Shown here piece by piece: positions 34,794-44,285 of a stretch of DNA of 64,000 nt. Position numbers and translations under genes: made by a program. The DNA is from Salinimicrobium flavum (GTDB lineage Bacteria > Bacteroidota > Bacteroidia > Flavobacteriales > Flavobacteriaceae). The notes beneath the pieces are model-generated. The model saw nothing but the letters and a program-made list of their open reading frames with translations, did not search any database and had not been told where the DNA came from. Position 1 is the first letter of the stretch, and every line of letters begins with the position of its first letter. The stretch covers positions 558,001-622,000 of the forward strand of contig NZ_JBHULT010000005.1 in assembly GCF_042684505.1 (NCBI RefSeq), written 5' to 3'.

Positions 34794-35717
34794 ATGACCT
34801 TTCGGAAAATGAAAAAAGCACAGATCATCCATAATCCCACAGCAGGAAATGAAGAACACGACAGGAAGCATATAATTTCTCTCTTAGAAAAATCATTTGA
34901 GGATATAAGATATGTCTCTACGAAAACCGATAGGTGGGAGGATTTTGAAAAATACCATCCAGATGTGATTTTCGTAGTGGGTGGGGATGGTACCGTACAT
35001 AAGGTGGCAGAGGTCTTAATGAAGACCGGGGTGCCTGGGGCATTGCCTCCCGTACACGTCATACCAAAGGGAACCGCCAATAATATTGCCAGAACCCTCG
35101 GAACCACCGGGGGACTGGATAATTTTCATTATGAGCCCAACATTAGTATCCAGCCCTTTAATGTGGGAAAGATCCAGGGAATGGAGGGTGAACAATACTT
35201 CTATGAAGGAGTGGGTTTTGGGATCATTCCCCGCTTGATCAGGAAAATGCAAAATTCTGAAGTAAAAAATGAATCCCCTGAGGAGGAGCTCAGGCGCAGC
35301 GTAAAGACCCTTTTAGAGATCACAAAAAAGTACAACCCAAAGACGGCCTATCTGGAGGCTGACGGTGAGATCATCAAGGGTGGTTTCCTCCTGGTAGAGC
35401 TTTTAAATATTAACTATATAGGACCCAATCTATTCCTTGCCCCAGCGGCAGAAATGGGAGATGGGCTGCTCGATCTGGTTATGATTCCGCAGGAGAACAG
35501 GGAATTACTAATCACTGCACTTGAAAATGTCTTATCAGGTACATCTTCTCCTTCAGAATTTCAAAAAGCCTCTCGTACCATGAGAGTCAAGAAGGTCAAA
35601 ATGCAATGGAATGGTACCGGGGTTCATATTGATGATGACCTTGTCAAGAATTACTCCCGATATCCTTTCTCTGCCATGGTCGCTCCTGTTTCCCTTCAAT
35701 TTTTCCGAAAGGATTAG
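34794..35717 (+). CDS. diacylglycerol/sphingosine kinase-family lipid kinase
   Basis: A 307-residue DAGK-catalytic-domain protein. Motifs are IIHNPTAGNEEHD near the start, FVVGGDGTVHKVAEVL (the GGDGT nucleotide loop, about 62-77) and HVIPKGTANNIARTLG (about 87-102). The C-terminal beta sandwich holds LLDLVMIPQ and VHIDDDLVK. The family phosphorylates lipids such as diacylglycerol; some bacterial members act on other polyprenyl or lipid substrates. An in-frame ATG at 34809 (MKKAQIIHNP) gives a start closer to homologues and may be the true one. It is a single gene on this strand. Confidence 0.88.
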   Translation: MTFRKMKKAQIIHNPTAGNEEHDRKHIISLLEKSFEDIRYVSTKTDRWEDFEKYHPDVIFVVGGDGTVHKVAEVLMKTGVPGALPPVHVIPKGTANNIARTLGTTGGLDNFHYEPNISIQPFNVGKIQGMEGEQYFYEGVGFGIIPRLIRKMQNSEVKNESPEEELRRSVKTLLEITKKYNPKTAYLEADGEIIKGGFLLVELLNINYIGPNLFLAPAAEMGDGLLDLVMIPQENRELLITALENVLSGTSSPSEFQKASRTMRVKKVKMQWNGTGVHIDDDLVKNYSRYPFSAMVAPVSLQFFRKD

Positions 35718-35822
35718 ATCTCTTCCTCATTTTGCTTTTAGGGAATTCCCCCAATTTTAATTCGGGTGTCGAATAAGTCCATTTATTTCATAATTTTCTA
35801 AATAATTAATAAACAATTAGTT

Positions 35823-36482
35823 ATGAGGGGAAATATATGTTTCGAAATTGTGAAAGAAGGTTGTAAAATTTATCTCTTCCGAAGAAGATTTCTGGAAATG
35901 AGTGCTTTTGTGATTATGAGTTCTGTACTTATCACAGGTTGCCAGGAAAAGAACTATGCCCAGGTGCCCGGGGAAGGTGCTGAAGAGGAACTTCAGGAAT
36001 CAAAAGTAAGTAGAGGGGAATATTTGGTGACCACCATAGGCTGTGTAGACTGTCATTCCCCAAAAAAAATGGGGCAGAGGGGACCCGAAGAGATCCCTCA
36101 TCTTAAACTTTCAGGTTATCAGCAGGATCAGGAGATACCGCCTATTGACAAAGCTAATTTAAAAAATGGCTGGATGTTAATGAACGGTGATCTTACTGCA
36201 GCCGTAGGACCCTGGGGTATATCTTTTGCTGCCAATATTACCTCAGACGAAACGGGGATAGGTAACTGGAGCGTAGAGCAGTTTAAAACCGCCATGCGCA
36301 AAGGAAAGTTCAAAGGCATGGAAAATGGAAGGGATCTTTTGCCACCCATGCCTTGGCCAAATTTTGCCCATCTTACAGATGAAGACCTGGAAGCCATGTT
36401 CGCTTACCTGAAAAGCACAGATCCTGTTGAAAATATTGTTCCTGCACCAATCCCTCCAGACAAACTTGCCAAATTAAAATAG
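35823..36482 (+). CDS. mono-heme cytochrome c lipoprotein
   Basis: A 219-residue cytochrome c. The heme motif is GCVDCH (Cys74, Cys77, His78) in GEYLVTTIGCVDCHSPKK, and PPMPWPNFAHLTDEDLEAMFAYLKS gives the distal Met and last helix, as in diheme-oxidase-type or dehydrogenase-associated cytochromes. A lipobox MSSVLITG-C40 follows a basic stretch (FRRRF). If translation starts at 35823 the n-region is unusually long; ATG 35898 would leave almost no charged n-region, so the start is uncertain. No enzyme partner is adjacent. Confidence 0.8.
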   Translation: MRGNICFEIVKEGCKIYLFRRRFLEMSAFVIMSSVLITGCQEKNYAQVPGEGAEEELQESKVSRGEYLVTTIGCVDCHSPKKMGQRGPEEIPHLKLSGYQQDQEIPPIDKANLKNGWMLMNGDLTAAVGPWGISFAANITSDETGIGNWSVEQFKTAMRKGKFKGMENGRDLLPPMPWPNFAHLTDEDLEAMFAYLKSTDPVENIVPAPIPPDKLAKLK

Positions 36483-36485
36483 GAC

Positions 36486-36517
36486 CAAAAAAAGCCTTGC
36501 TCAAAAAAGCAAGGCTT
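36486..36517 (-). terminator. terminator ending the nuo operon
   Basis: Minus strand: AAGCCTTGCT and AGCAAGGCTT form a perfect ten-base stem followed by TTTTTTT. It lies 40 bases after the last gene of the nuo run, and its T-run orientation is for the minus strand. Confidence 0.85.
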
Positions 36518-36556
36518 AACCCTGATCTCTCAGGTCCATCCTAAACTTAACTAAAA

Positions 36557-36889
36557 TTACTCTGCTCTTTTGTTTTGCCAATATTGCGGGGCAGTACTTT
36601 CAGAAACCTGGTTCCAGTAATCTGCGGTCATTTTATGACCGTCAAAGGTCTTTAATTTCCTCTCGTATACCCAAACCACTGGATTAAAGGTAATGTCTGT
36701 GACCCCTACAGTATAAAGCTGAGGTTCTTCCTCATTCTTTCGTTTTTCTTCCTCGATGACCACCTCGAAACCATTATGCTCCAGCAGTCGCTTTAGAAAT
36801 TCTTTCCGGTCTTCGCTGATCTTTTTTTCAACAAAACTTACCCGGGTATCTCCTATACTTCCAAAAGTATGTTTACCGTCCAATGCCAT
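36557..36889 (-). CDS. conserved hypothetical protein at the end of the nuo operon
   Basis: A 110-residue soluble protein of unknown function. It has no signal peptide, Cys residue or membrane segment. It has an alternating alpha/beta look: FGSIGDTRVSFVEKKIS, a long charged helix (EDRKEFLKRLLEHNGF), strands VVIEEEKR and LYTVGVTDITFNPVVWVYERKL, and an aromatic-rich tail (DYWNQVSESTAPQYWQ). It starts 6 bases after the nuoN stop and before the operon terminator, so it is co-transcribed with complex I. A role in complex I biogenesis or regulation is possible but rests on position only. Confidence 0.75.
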   Translation of the reverse strand: MALDGKHTFGSIGDTRVSFVEKKISEDRKEFLKRLLEHNGFEVVIEEEKRKNEEEPQLYTVGVTDITFNPVVWVYERKLKTFDGHKMTADYWNQVSESTAPQYWQNKRAE

Positions 36890-36895
36890 AATTTC

Positions 36896-38323
36896 TTAAT
36901 TAAAAGCTGCACTTAATTTATAAATGTAATCATATAACGGGCTGTATAACCCCAGGGCCAGTATTCCCATTACCGTGATCAAAAGTCCTGCTCTCATATA
37001 AAAGTTGCTTCTGAAATAAGGGATAGGGTCTTCACCTTTCCTCACGAACATAGCCCTTACTACCAGCAGGTAATAATACAGGGAGATTGTAACGTTCACT
37101 ACGGCAATAAATACCAGCAGGTAATAACCTTCACTTGCTGCTGCCGTGAACAGGAAGAATTTTCCGAAGAAACCGGCAACGGGAGGTATTCCCGCGAGGG
37201 AGAACAAAGCCAGCATCATGATAAGGCTTAGCTTAGGATTGGTCCTGTAAAGCCCTTCATAATCATCCATATTCTCTTTTCCGGTTTGGGTAGAGATGGC
37301 CTGTACCACTCCAAAGGCTGCCAGGTTTGAAAAGATATAAATCGTGACAAAATAGACGACAGTAGCGGTTCCCAATTGTGTCCCTGTCATCAATCCCAGA
37401 AGAATGAATCCCGCCTGGGCGATAGAGGAATAAGCAAGGAACCGTTTCATGTTCTGCTGGCGAAGAGCGAACAGGTTCCCGGTGAACATGGTGATAACGG
37501 CCAGCCCGTATAACAGATTTTCCCAGATATACATCAATGGTTTTAATACCGTGAACAGAAGGATCATCAAAATAAAAACGGCTGCACCCTTTGAGATCAC
37601 AGACAAATAGGAAGCGATGCTGATAGGGGCACCCTGGTAAACATCGGCAGTCCAAAAGTGGAAAGGAACCAGGGAGATCTTAAAGGCAAGGCCTGCAAAG
37701 AACAAAATGAAGCCCAGGAGGGTAAGATTAGTGTTGGTAAGTACGGTGATGATATCTTCAAAATAAATGGAACCTGTAGTAGCATATAACATTGAAATCC
37801 CGAAAAGGGACACCCCTGAGGCCAGCGCAGCAGAAAGTATGAATTTTATACCCGCTTCGCCCGATTCCCGTTTCATGATCTCGAAGGCAGCAAGTGCCGC
37901 AACCGGTAAGGTTGATAATTCAAGACCAATGTAGAACATAAGGAAGTCACCGGCAGAGATCATAAAATACATTCCCAGTAGTGATGCAAAGAGAAGAATA
38001 AAGAATTCGGTTCCCCGTTCCTGCTGCACCATATTTTTCTCAAGCCAGTCGGCCGATTGAAGTAATAAAGTGAACACTCCAATATTCAGCACATTCTTAA
38101 AGAAATGGATCATATCATTACTACGGAACATTCCGCCGAACAAGCTGCTTTCACCCAGAGGGAAAAATCCAATAACGGTGTGGATCCCGAAGAATACCAG
38201 GGCCAGGTGCATGATGCTGCTCTTTTTGCTGTTGGGGATAAAAATTTCGGCTATGATCAATAGCAGGATGATCGCTAAAAGCAAGATCTCATGCCGCATC
38301 AGTAAAAAACTGTTAAGTTCCAT
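36896..38323 (-). CDS. nuoN: complex I subunit N (antiporter-like, membrane arm)
   Basis: A 475-residue, about 14-helix proton-channel subunit. The broken-helix region with the key Lys lies around FKISLVPFHFWTADVYQGAPISIASYLSVISKGAA, and MKRFLAYSSIAQAGFILLGL is the family hallmark of the second half. NuoN forms the proximal antiporter-like unit of the membrane arm. It is last of the eleven nuo genes, 18 bases after nuoM, and followed after 6 bases by the 110-residue hypothetical gene. Confidence 0.94.
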   Translation of the reverse strand: MELNSFLLMRHEILLLAIILLLIIAEIFIPNSKKSSIMHLALVFFGIHTVIGFFPLGESSLFGGMFRSNDMIHFFKNVLNIGVFTLLLQSADWLEKNMVQQERGTEFFILLFASLLGMYFMISAGDFLMFYIGLELSTLPVAALAAFEIMKRESGEAGIKFILSAALASGVSLFGISMLYATTGSIYFEDIITVLTNTNLTLLGFILFFAGLAFKISLVPFHFWTADVYQGAPISIASYLSVISKGAAVFILMILLFTVLKPLMYIWENLLYGLAVITMFTGNLFALRQQNMKRFLAYSSIAQAGFILLGLMTGTQLGTATVVYFVTIYIFSNLAAFGVVQAISTQTGKENMDDYEGLYRTNPKLSLIMMLALFSLAGIPPVAGFFGKFFLFTAAASEGYYLLVFIAVVNVTISLYYYLLVVRAMFVRKGEDPIPYFRSNFYMRAGLLITVMGILALGLYSPLYDYIYKLSAAFN

Positions 38324-38341
38324 CTTGGTACTGTTTAAATA

Positions 38342-39829
38342 TTATAATACGCCCTGGATAAAGGGCTGAATACTTTCTAAAATTAGATTGCTGATCCAAA
38401 GTGGTGCGACCCCAATTCCCACTATGGGAATAAGCAGCAGCATGATGCCTGTTTTTTCATACCAGGTCACGCCTGCCATTTTAATGTAAGCTTCATTCTT
38501 GACCGGGCCCATTAGCATGATGCCCACCACCCTAAGAACATATACGGCAGTGACCACGATCGCAGAGATGGATATGATAGTCGCAACCCTGTAAAACATA
38601 CTGTCTTGCTGGAATGCTCCCATGAAAATGTTCATTTCAGCAACAAATCCACTGAACCCTGGAAGTCCCAGCAATGCCATTCCTGCTATCACATATACCA
38701 CCGAGATGAAGGGAAGCACCTTAAGGAGCCCTCCTAGTTTTGTAATGTCCCTGGTATGCGTTCTGCCATAGATCATCCCGATAAGGGCGAAGAAAAGGGC
38801 AGTCATGAATCCGTGAGACAGGGACTGTAAAATTGCCCCGTTCCAGGCGGTCTTGTTCAGCATCAATAATGCGAAGGTGACCATCCCAAGGTGGCTTACA
38901 GAAGCGTAAGCGTTTATATATTTAAGGTCTGTTTGTCTTAAGGCTGCGAAAGCCCCGTAAATAACTCCCGTAGCAGAAAGGATGATGAAGAACCAGCTCC
39001 ATTCCATTGCTCCCTCCGGAAGTAAGAACATCGCAACCCTAAAAATTCCATAGCCTCCAAGTTTCATCAATACCCCGGCATGCAGCATGGAAACTGCGGT
39101 TGGAGCAGAAGCATGACCGTCCGGAGACCAGGTATGGAAAGGAAACAAAGCCCCCAGGATCGCAAAACCGATAAAAGTCAATGGGAAAAACAGGTTTTGT
39201 GCGGCAACGGGAATATTCACTTTGGCAATCTCAAGAATATTGAAGGTAAGTGCGCCCCCGTCAGCATTTGAATTAAAATAGATACCCAATATCCCTACCA
39301 TCAATACTGCAGAAGCTCCCATGAGCATCAGGGTGAGTTTCATGGCAGAGTATTCCTTTGGTCCCGACCCCCAGATACCTATCAACAAGTACATTGGGAT
39401 CACCGCGATCTCGTAAAATACAAACATGGTGAACAGGTCTATGGAGATAAAAAAGCCATACACCCCTGTTGATAATACAATGAGGGAGATAAAAAATTCC
39501 TTCGGAAGTTCTTCCATGGTCCAGGAAATAAAAGTCCCTGCCAGTACTATAATGGATGTAAGAAGGATCAGCGCCACAGAGATCCCGTCCACACCTATAT
39601 TATAATGAATATTGAATTGCTCAAACCACACCATGTCCCTGGTAAAGAGCATGACACTATCATTTACCGCCCTTTCCCTGAAGTAGGCAAAAAGCAGGTT
39701 GATGGCCATACCCAACTGCAGCACACCACCGGCCATGGCGACCAGCCGTGCCTGTCTCAAATCTTTAGTGAATACCAGTGCTGCTATTACCAGTACCGGA
39801 GCTATGACAAAAAGTGATAGAATGTCCAT
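38342..39829 (-). CDS. nuoM: complex I subunit M (antiporter-like, membrane arm)
   Basis: A 495-residue polytopic subunit. Diagnostic segments are the Glu-bearing helix FYEIAVIPMYLLIGIWG, the FHTWSPDGHASAPTAVSMLHAGVLMKLGGYG broken-helix region and YINAYASVSHLGMVTFALL. It conducts one of the protons pumped per catalytic cycle. It starts 8 bases after the nuoL stop. Size and motifs are normal for Bacteroidota NuoM. Confidence 0.95.
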   Translation of the reverse strand: MDILSLFVIAPVLVIAALVFTKDLRQARLVAMAGGVLQLGMAINLLFAYFRERAVNDSVMLFTRDMVWFEQFNIHYNIGVDGISVALILLTSIIVLAGTFISWTMEELPKEFFISLIVLSTGVYGFFISIDLFTMFVFYEIAVIPMYLLIGIWGSGPKEYSAMKLTLMLMGASAVLMVGILGIYFNSNADGGALTFNILEIAKVNIPVAAQNLFFPLTFIGFAILGALFPFHTWSPDGHASAPTAVSMLHAGVLMKLGGYGIFRVAMFLLPEGAMEWSWFFIILSATGVIYGAFAALRQTDLKYINAYASVSHLGMVTFALLMLNKTAWNGAILQSLSHGFMTALFFALIGMIYGRTHTRDITKLGGLLKVLPFISVVYVIAGMALLGLPGFSGFVAEMNIFMGAFQQDSMFYRVATIISISAIVVTAVYVLRVVGIMLMGPVKNEAYIKMAGVTWYEKTGIMLLLIPIVGIGVAPLWISNLILESIQPFIQGVL

Positions 39830-39837
39830 ATTGATCG

Positions 39838-41757
39838 TTAATTATTCCAAACATAAATGAATACCAGTGCCAGGATCACAACCCCGCCTATAAAGCCAAA
39901 TGCATAATCCTGTATCTTACCTGACTGCAATCCTTTGATCTTTTTCGAAAAGACCATGGTTTGTGTTCCTATACCTTCCATAGTGCCATCCACAATTTTC
40001 TTGTCGAATTTCGCTATAGGTGCAGCTACATTTTGAAAAAAGATATTACGGGCCACGAATAGGTAGATCTCGTCAAAATAGAATTTATGACTTGTCCACT
40101 TGTAGAACACTCCAAAGGCATTGGCAAACCTGAACGCGAGGTCATTTTCTTTTTTGTAGAAGATCCAGGCCAGCAGGATCCCTAATGCTCCAACACCCAC
40201 AGCGATAGCTGCAAGAGGATAATTAAGATGTGCTTCAAATCCCATCCTGTCTGCAGAAACAAATTCGCTGAAAGGAATAAAACCCGCACCTACACTCAGG
40301 AATGCCAGGATGATCAAGGGGAGCGTCATCGAAACCGGGGATTCATGTGGGGTATGTTCGTATTTTGTTTCTTTTCCCCAGAAAATCCCGAAGTAGAGCC
40401 TGAACATATAGAAGGCAGTAAGACCTGCAACGAAAACCCCTATCCAATAGATGAATTGACTGTTTTCATAAGCTGCTACCAGGATCTCATCCTTACTCCA
40501 GAAACCGGCTAATGGCGGTACACCCGCAATGGCCAGAGCGGCGATCAAAAAAGTGATATTCGTGACCGGCATATATTTTCGCAACCCGCCCATATCCCCA
40601 AGGAGGTTGCTGTGAACCGCGTGTATCACAGAACCTGCACCCAGGAAGAGTAATGCCTTGAACATGGCGTGGGTGAACAGGTGGAACATGGAAGCCATAT
40701 AACCAACGCCTTCGTGCCCGTCAAAACCTGATACTCCAAGAGCCATCATCATGTATCCCAGCTGGGACATGGTGGAAAAGGCCAGCACCCTTTTGATATC
40801 GGTCTGGGTGATGGCAATGATCGCGGCAAAGAGTGCAGAGAAGGCACCAACATAGGTGACTATCTGCAGCGCAAAGCCGTCTTCAACCATATAGAACATG
40901 GGGAACAGCCTGGCCACCAGGTAGACCCCCGCAACCACCATAGTAGCGGCATGAATAAGCGCCGAAACCGGGGTAGGACCTTCCATGGCATCGGGAAGCC
41001 AGATGTGTAAGGGGAACATGGCAGATTTACCCGCACCTCCCATAAAGATCAGTATAAGAGCCCAGGTGATCACCGACAGTCCCATAAAGGAAGAGGATGC
41101 CCAGGTTGAGATCGCCGGTCCTTCAGGGTTGTTTAACAATTCGAAATCGAAGGTATTTGTATAGAAGCCTATAATAAAGATCCCTATCAGGAATCCGAAA
41201 TCGGCAAAACGGGTTACAATAAAGGCTTTTTTGGCTGCCGCCACGGCAGCAGGTTTGGTGTAGTAATATCCTATCAACAGGAAGGAGGAAACCCCAACCA
41301 GTTCCCAAAAAATGTAGATCTGGAACAGGTTTGTTGACAAAACCAGGCCGTACATAGAGAAAGTGAACAGCGAGAGGTAGGCAAAGAATCGGGTAAATCC
41401 ACCGTCTCCTTTCATGTAACCCCGGCTGTAGATGTGTACCATAAGTGAAACTGTTGAAACCACGATCAACATCATGACAGAAATGGGATCGATAAGCACG
41501 CCCATATCGATATGCAGGGTATCTGTAAAATTGATCCAAACGGTTTTTTCGACGAAGGTTTGATAAACTCCATTGGTCTTACCAAGGACGAAGAAATATT
41601 GAAATGCTGTATAATAGGACAGGAGGGTAGAGGTGGCAAGTCCCGCTACACCTACAACTCCAGATACAGCTGGTTTGATTTTATGACTCCAGATACCCAG
41701 TACCAAAAAAACTACCAGGGGAATAGCGGGAATTAAAAGAAGGTTAATTAGGTTCAT
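39838..41757 (-). CDS. nuoL: complex I subunit L (antiporter-like with lateral helix)
   Basis: A 639-residue subunit, the distal antiporter-like unit, with a C-terminal extension that carries the long lateral helix braced along the membrane arm (about residues 500-639). Motifs include FWELVGVSSFLLIGYYY, the HIWLPDAMEGPTPVSALIHAATMVVAGVYL channel region and TMSQLGYMMMALG. It starts 12 bases after nuoK ends. Full length argues for a complete three-antiporter membrane arm despite the missing NADH module. Confidence 0.95.
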   Translation of the reverse strand: MNLINLLLIPAIPLVVFLVLGIWSHKIKPAVSGVVGVAGLATSTLLSYYTAFQYFFVLGKTNGVYQTFVEKTVWINFTDTLHIDMGVLIDPISVMMLIVVSTVSLMVHIYSRGYMKGDGGFTRFFAYLSLFTFSMYGLVLSTNLFQIYIFWELVGVSSFLLIGYYYTKPAAVAAAKKAFIVTRFADFGFLIGIFIIGFYTNTFDFELLNNPEGPAISTWASSSFMGLSVITWALILIFMGGAGKSAMFPLHIWLPDAMEGPTPVSALIHAATMVVAGVYLVARLFPMFYMVEDGFALQIVTYVGAFSALFAAIIAITQTDIKRVLAFSTMSQLGYMMMALGVSGFDGHEGVGYMASMFHLFTHAMFKALLFLGAGSVIHAVHSNLLGDMGGLRKYMPVTNITFLIAALAIAGVPPLAGFWSKDEILVAAYENSQFIYWIGVFVAGLTAFYMFRLYFGIFWGKETKYEHTPHESPVSMTLPLIILAFLSVGAGFIPFSEFVSADRMGFEAHLNYPLAAIAVGVGALGILLAWIFYKKENDLAFRFANAFGVFYKWTSHKFYFDEIYLFVARNIFFQNVAAPIAKFDKKIVDGTMEGIGTQTMVFSKKIKGLQSGKIQDYAFGFIGGVVILALVFIYVWNN

Positions 41758-41769
41758 CTCTTCTATGGA

Positions 41770-42093
41770 TTAATATTTCATAGTTTCAGTTTCCTTGACT
41801 TCCACAGAGCTAAGGCGTCTGTAGATATTTATTATGATGGCGACGGCCAGTGCGGTCTCTGCAGCGGCAACCGCGATGATGAAGATCGAATACACCATTC
41901 CCTGAAGAACATCAGGATAGAGGTATTTATTGATCACCACAAAATTTATGACTGCCGCATTCAGGATCAATTCTACAGAGATCAGAATGGAGATCAGATT
42001 TTTTCGCGTAAGAAATCCATATATTCCAATAAAGAAAAGTATTGAAGTGAGGGTGAGAATTTCGGTTATGCTTACTCCCGGGATCATATGCAA
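41770..42093 (-). CDS. nuoK: complex I subunit K
   Basis: A 107-residue three-helix subunit. The conserved membrane Glu residues are in SVELILNAAVINFV and VAAAETALAVAIII, which form the central hydrophilic axis near the quinone site. The frame's first ATG gives MHMIPGVSITEIL. It lies 41 bases after nuoJ and 12 before nuoL. Confidence 0.95.
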   Translation of the reverse strand: MHMIPGVSITEILTLTSILFFIGIYGFLTRKNLISILISVELILNAAVINFVVINKYLYPDVLQGMVYSIFIIAVAAAETALAVAIIINIYRRLSSVEVKETETMKY

Positions 42094-42134
42094 GGGTTAT
42101 TTGGTGTGGCTGCAGGCAGCCGTTAATTAATTAT

Positions 42135-42737
42135 TTAAACTGAAGTTTCTTTTTCCAGTACTTTTTGTTCCGGTACCTTTATTTCGGCATTTTCCAGGAT
42201 CTTGTCCAGGTCGACCTTTGCTTCAGGCTCCCTGGGAATCATATTGCCGCCTTTGGCAATGATTATGGCCCCTATCATCGCTGAAAGCAGCAGAATACTT
42301 ATTACTTCAAAAGGCAGAATAAAACCTCCTTTTTCAAAACTCAGCAAGGCATGTCCAATCTCTGCAGTGGTTGTGGTCACAGAGGTTTCCGCAGCAATGA
42401 ACGGGTGGGAGTAAATGGTTCCCAGGAAAACACTTAGCCCAAGGAGGCAGATGAAGGCAGTGAACAGTTTCCTTGACCTGGTTGCCATCTCCAGTTCCAT
42501 TTCTATATGCTGAATTAGCAATACCGAAAAGATGATCAAAACCACGATCCCTCCTGCGTAAACCGTAAGCTGAATGGCCGCCAGAAAATTATAATCCGCC
42601 ATAAAATAGATCCCGGCGGCACCAATCAGAACAAATAACAGATACACAACAGAACGCAACATTTTGCGGCTGGTCACTGAGGCGATGGCCGAAGCGACCA
42701 TTATGATTGCCACTATGTAAAAAATTATCTTTTCCAT
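42135..42737 (-). CDS. nuoJ: complex I subunit J
   Basis: A 200-residue five-helix subunit. The start MEKIIFYIVAIIMVASAIASVTSRKMLRSVVYLLF and the helix-3 segment FLAAIQLTVYAGGIVVLIIFSVLL, which undergoes the turnover-linked pi-bulge change in characterised enzymes, are clear. A charged C-terminal tail of about 35 residues (AKVDLDKILENAEIKVPEQK) is usual in this phylum. It is 3 bases after nuoI. Confidence 0.95.
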   Translation of the reverse strand: MEKIIFYIVAIIMVASAIASVTSRKMLRSVVYLLFVLIGAAGIYFMADYNFLAAIQLTVYAGGIVVLIIFSVLLIQHIEMELEMATRSRKLFTAFICLLGLSVFLGTIYSHPFIAAETSVTTTTAEIGHALLSFEKGGFILPFEVISILLLSAMIGAIIIAKGGNMIPREPEAKVDLDKILENAEIKVPEQKVLEKETSV

Positions 42738-42740
42738 GAT

Positions 42741-43217
42741 TTATTCTTCTACTCCGTCTCTAACTTTAGATCCGGGTTTGTTCAACACTCTTGTAAGCTG
42801 TGTCCTGTCATATACAGAATTCTCGAAATTCTGAGCCCACTTAATGGCATCTGAAGGACATGCGTCAACACATAATCCACACTGGGTACACATCCCCAAA
42901 TGGTAAATGTGCTTATCAATAGCTTTTTTCTTTTTGCCGGTCTCTTCATCGATCACCCTGTCCCAGATGATCTCTATACTGCCGTTAGGACAGGCTATTT
43001 CACATTTTTGGCACCCGGTACAACTATGCTCGTTATTCTCGTCATGAGGCATTACCACCTCCCCGCGAAAACGTTCGAACATTTGCAGGGTTTCCCTGTT
43101 ATCGGGATATTGCTGGGTGATCGCACCTTTACGGGCATTGAGAAAATACTTCCCGGTAACCTTCATGCCATTGAGTAAAGTGCCTATCCCGTTGTATATA
43201 TCTGAAAAGTAGCTCAT
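42741..43217 (-). CDS. nuoI: complex I subunit I (two [4Fe-4S] clusters)
   Basis: A 158-residue ferredoxin-like subunit that carries clusters N6a and N6b through two motifs, CTGCQKCEIACP and CTQCGLCVDACP. In enzymes without NuoEFG this peripheral subunit lies closest to the incoming electron donor, so it is the most likely docking site for ferredoxin. No long C-terminal Lys-rich extension of the kind proposed for flavodoxin docking in Campylobacter is present. It is 5 bases after nuoH and 3 before nuoJ. Confidence 0.94.
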   Translation of the reverse strand: MSYFSDIYNGIGTLLNGMKVTGKYFLNARKGAITQQYPDNRETLQMFERFRGEVVMPHDENNEHSCTGCQKCEIACPNGSIEIIWDRVIDEETGKKKKAIDKHIYHLGMCTQCGLCVDACPSDAIKWAQNFENSVYDRTQLTRVLNKPGSKVRDGVEE

Positions 43218-43222
43218 GATCT

Positions 43223-44275
43223 TTAGAATTGAATTATCAGGTTAAGCCATACCACGATCGCCATTAGCACCAGGTTAACCAGGTTTATGGGAAGCAGGTA
43301 TTTCCATTCAAGTGTCAGCAGTTGATCTACTCTTAATCTGGGGAAGGTCCATCTAAACCACATCATTAAGAACACCAGGACAAAAGCCTTGGCGAGGAAC
43401 CAGAAGACTCCCAATACCGGGATAGACTCGGTGATCCCGAAAGGGGATAACCACCCGCCGAAGAATACTGTGGTACCTATAGCCGCGATGATGAACATGT
43501 TGATGAATTCTGCCAGGAAGAAGTAGGCGAATTTCATTCCCGAATATTCAGTGTGAAATCCGGCTCCCAGTTCAGATTCTGCTTCTACCATGTCAAAGGG
43601 CGCACGGTTGGTTTCGGCCGTTCCGGCGATCATATAGATCATAAAAGCGATCACAGCGGGAATATGCCCCTGTACAATAAGCCATCCGTTCCTTTGTACT
43701 TCAATTATCTCTGAAAGCTGTAAACTGCCGGTGAGGATCACCATAGTGAGAAGCGAAAGCCCTACGGAAAGTTCATAGCTAATTGTTTGCACCCCACTCC
43801 TCATCGCACCTATCAGGGCAAATTTATTGTTACTGCTCCAGCCTCCCAGGAGGATGCCTATCACTCCTACAGAAGAAATTCCTATAAGAAAGAACAGACC
43901 AATATTTATATCAAACGCCTGAAGGCCTTGTGCAAAAGGAAGAACGGCCAGGGCCATTAAAGCAGTGATAATGACAAAATAAGGAGCCAGGTTGTAAAGG
44001 AATTTATCTGCCTTTACCGTGCCGGTTAGTTCCTTGGAAACCAGTTTGAGTGCATCGGCTACTGTTTGGAAAAGACCCAGGTATCCCACCCGGTTTGGAC
44101 CAATTCGTAACTGGAACCATGCGGCTACCTTTCTTTCCATTAAGACCAGGAATAACCCCAGCACAGCGAAGATGGTAAGGTAGATAACTGCAATGGAAAT
44201 CATTTCTGCGATGCCGGCTGCACCGGCAGGCATAAAGGTTAGAAACCATTCGTTTATGCTCAACATGCTATTCAT
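43223..44275 (-). CDS. nuoH: complex I subunit H
   Basis: A 350-residue, eight-helix subunit that forms the quinone access channel. Family segments are ERKVAAWFQLRIGPNRVGYLGLFQTVADALKLVSKE, then AETNRAPFDMVEAESELGAGFHTEYSGM with the charged loop residues, and FRWTFPRLRVDQLLTLEWKYLLP. It begins 10 bases after nuoD. In 14-subunit operons nuoE, nuoF and nuoG lie exactly between nuoD and nuoH, and here nothing does. Confidence 0.95.
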   Translation of the reverse strand: MNSMLSINEWFLTFMPAGAAGIAEMISIAVIYLTIFAVLGLFLVLMERKVAAWFQLRIGPNRVGYLGLFQTVADALKLVSKELTGTVKADKFLYNLAPYFVIITALMALAVLPFAQGLQAFDINIGLFFLIGISSVGVIGILLGGWSSNNKFALIGAMRSGVQTISYELSVGLSLLTMVILTGSLQLSEIIEVQRNGWLIVQGHIPAVIAFMIYMIAGTAETNRAPFDMVEAESELGAGFHTEYSGMKFAYFFLAEFINMFIIAAIGTTVFFGGWLSPFGITESIPVLGVFWFLAKAFVLVFLMMWFRWTFPRLRVDQLLTLEWKYLLPINLVNLVLMAIVVWLNLIIQF

Positions 44276-44285
44276 TCTTTGCTAT

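Noticed and set aside
44276..44285. Hidden or frameshifted nuoE/F/G remnants between nuoD and nuoH
   Set aside because: Only 10 bases separate the genes, so there is no room for remnants.
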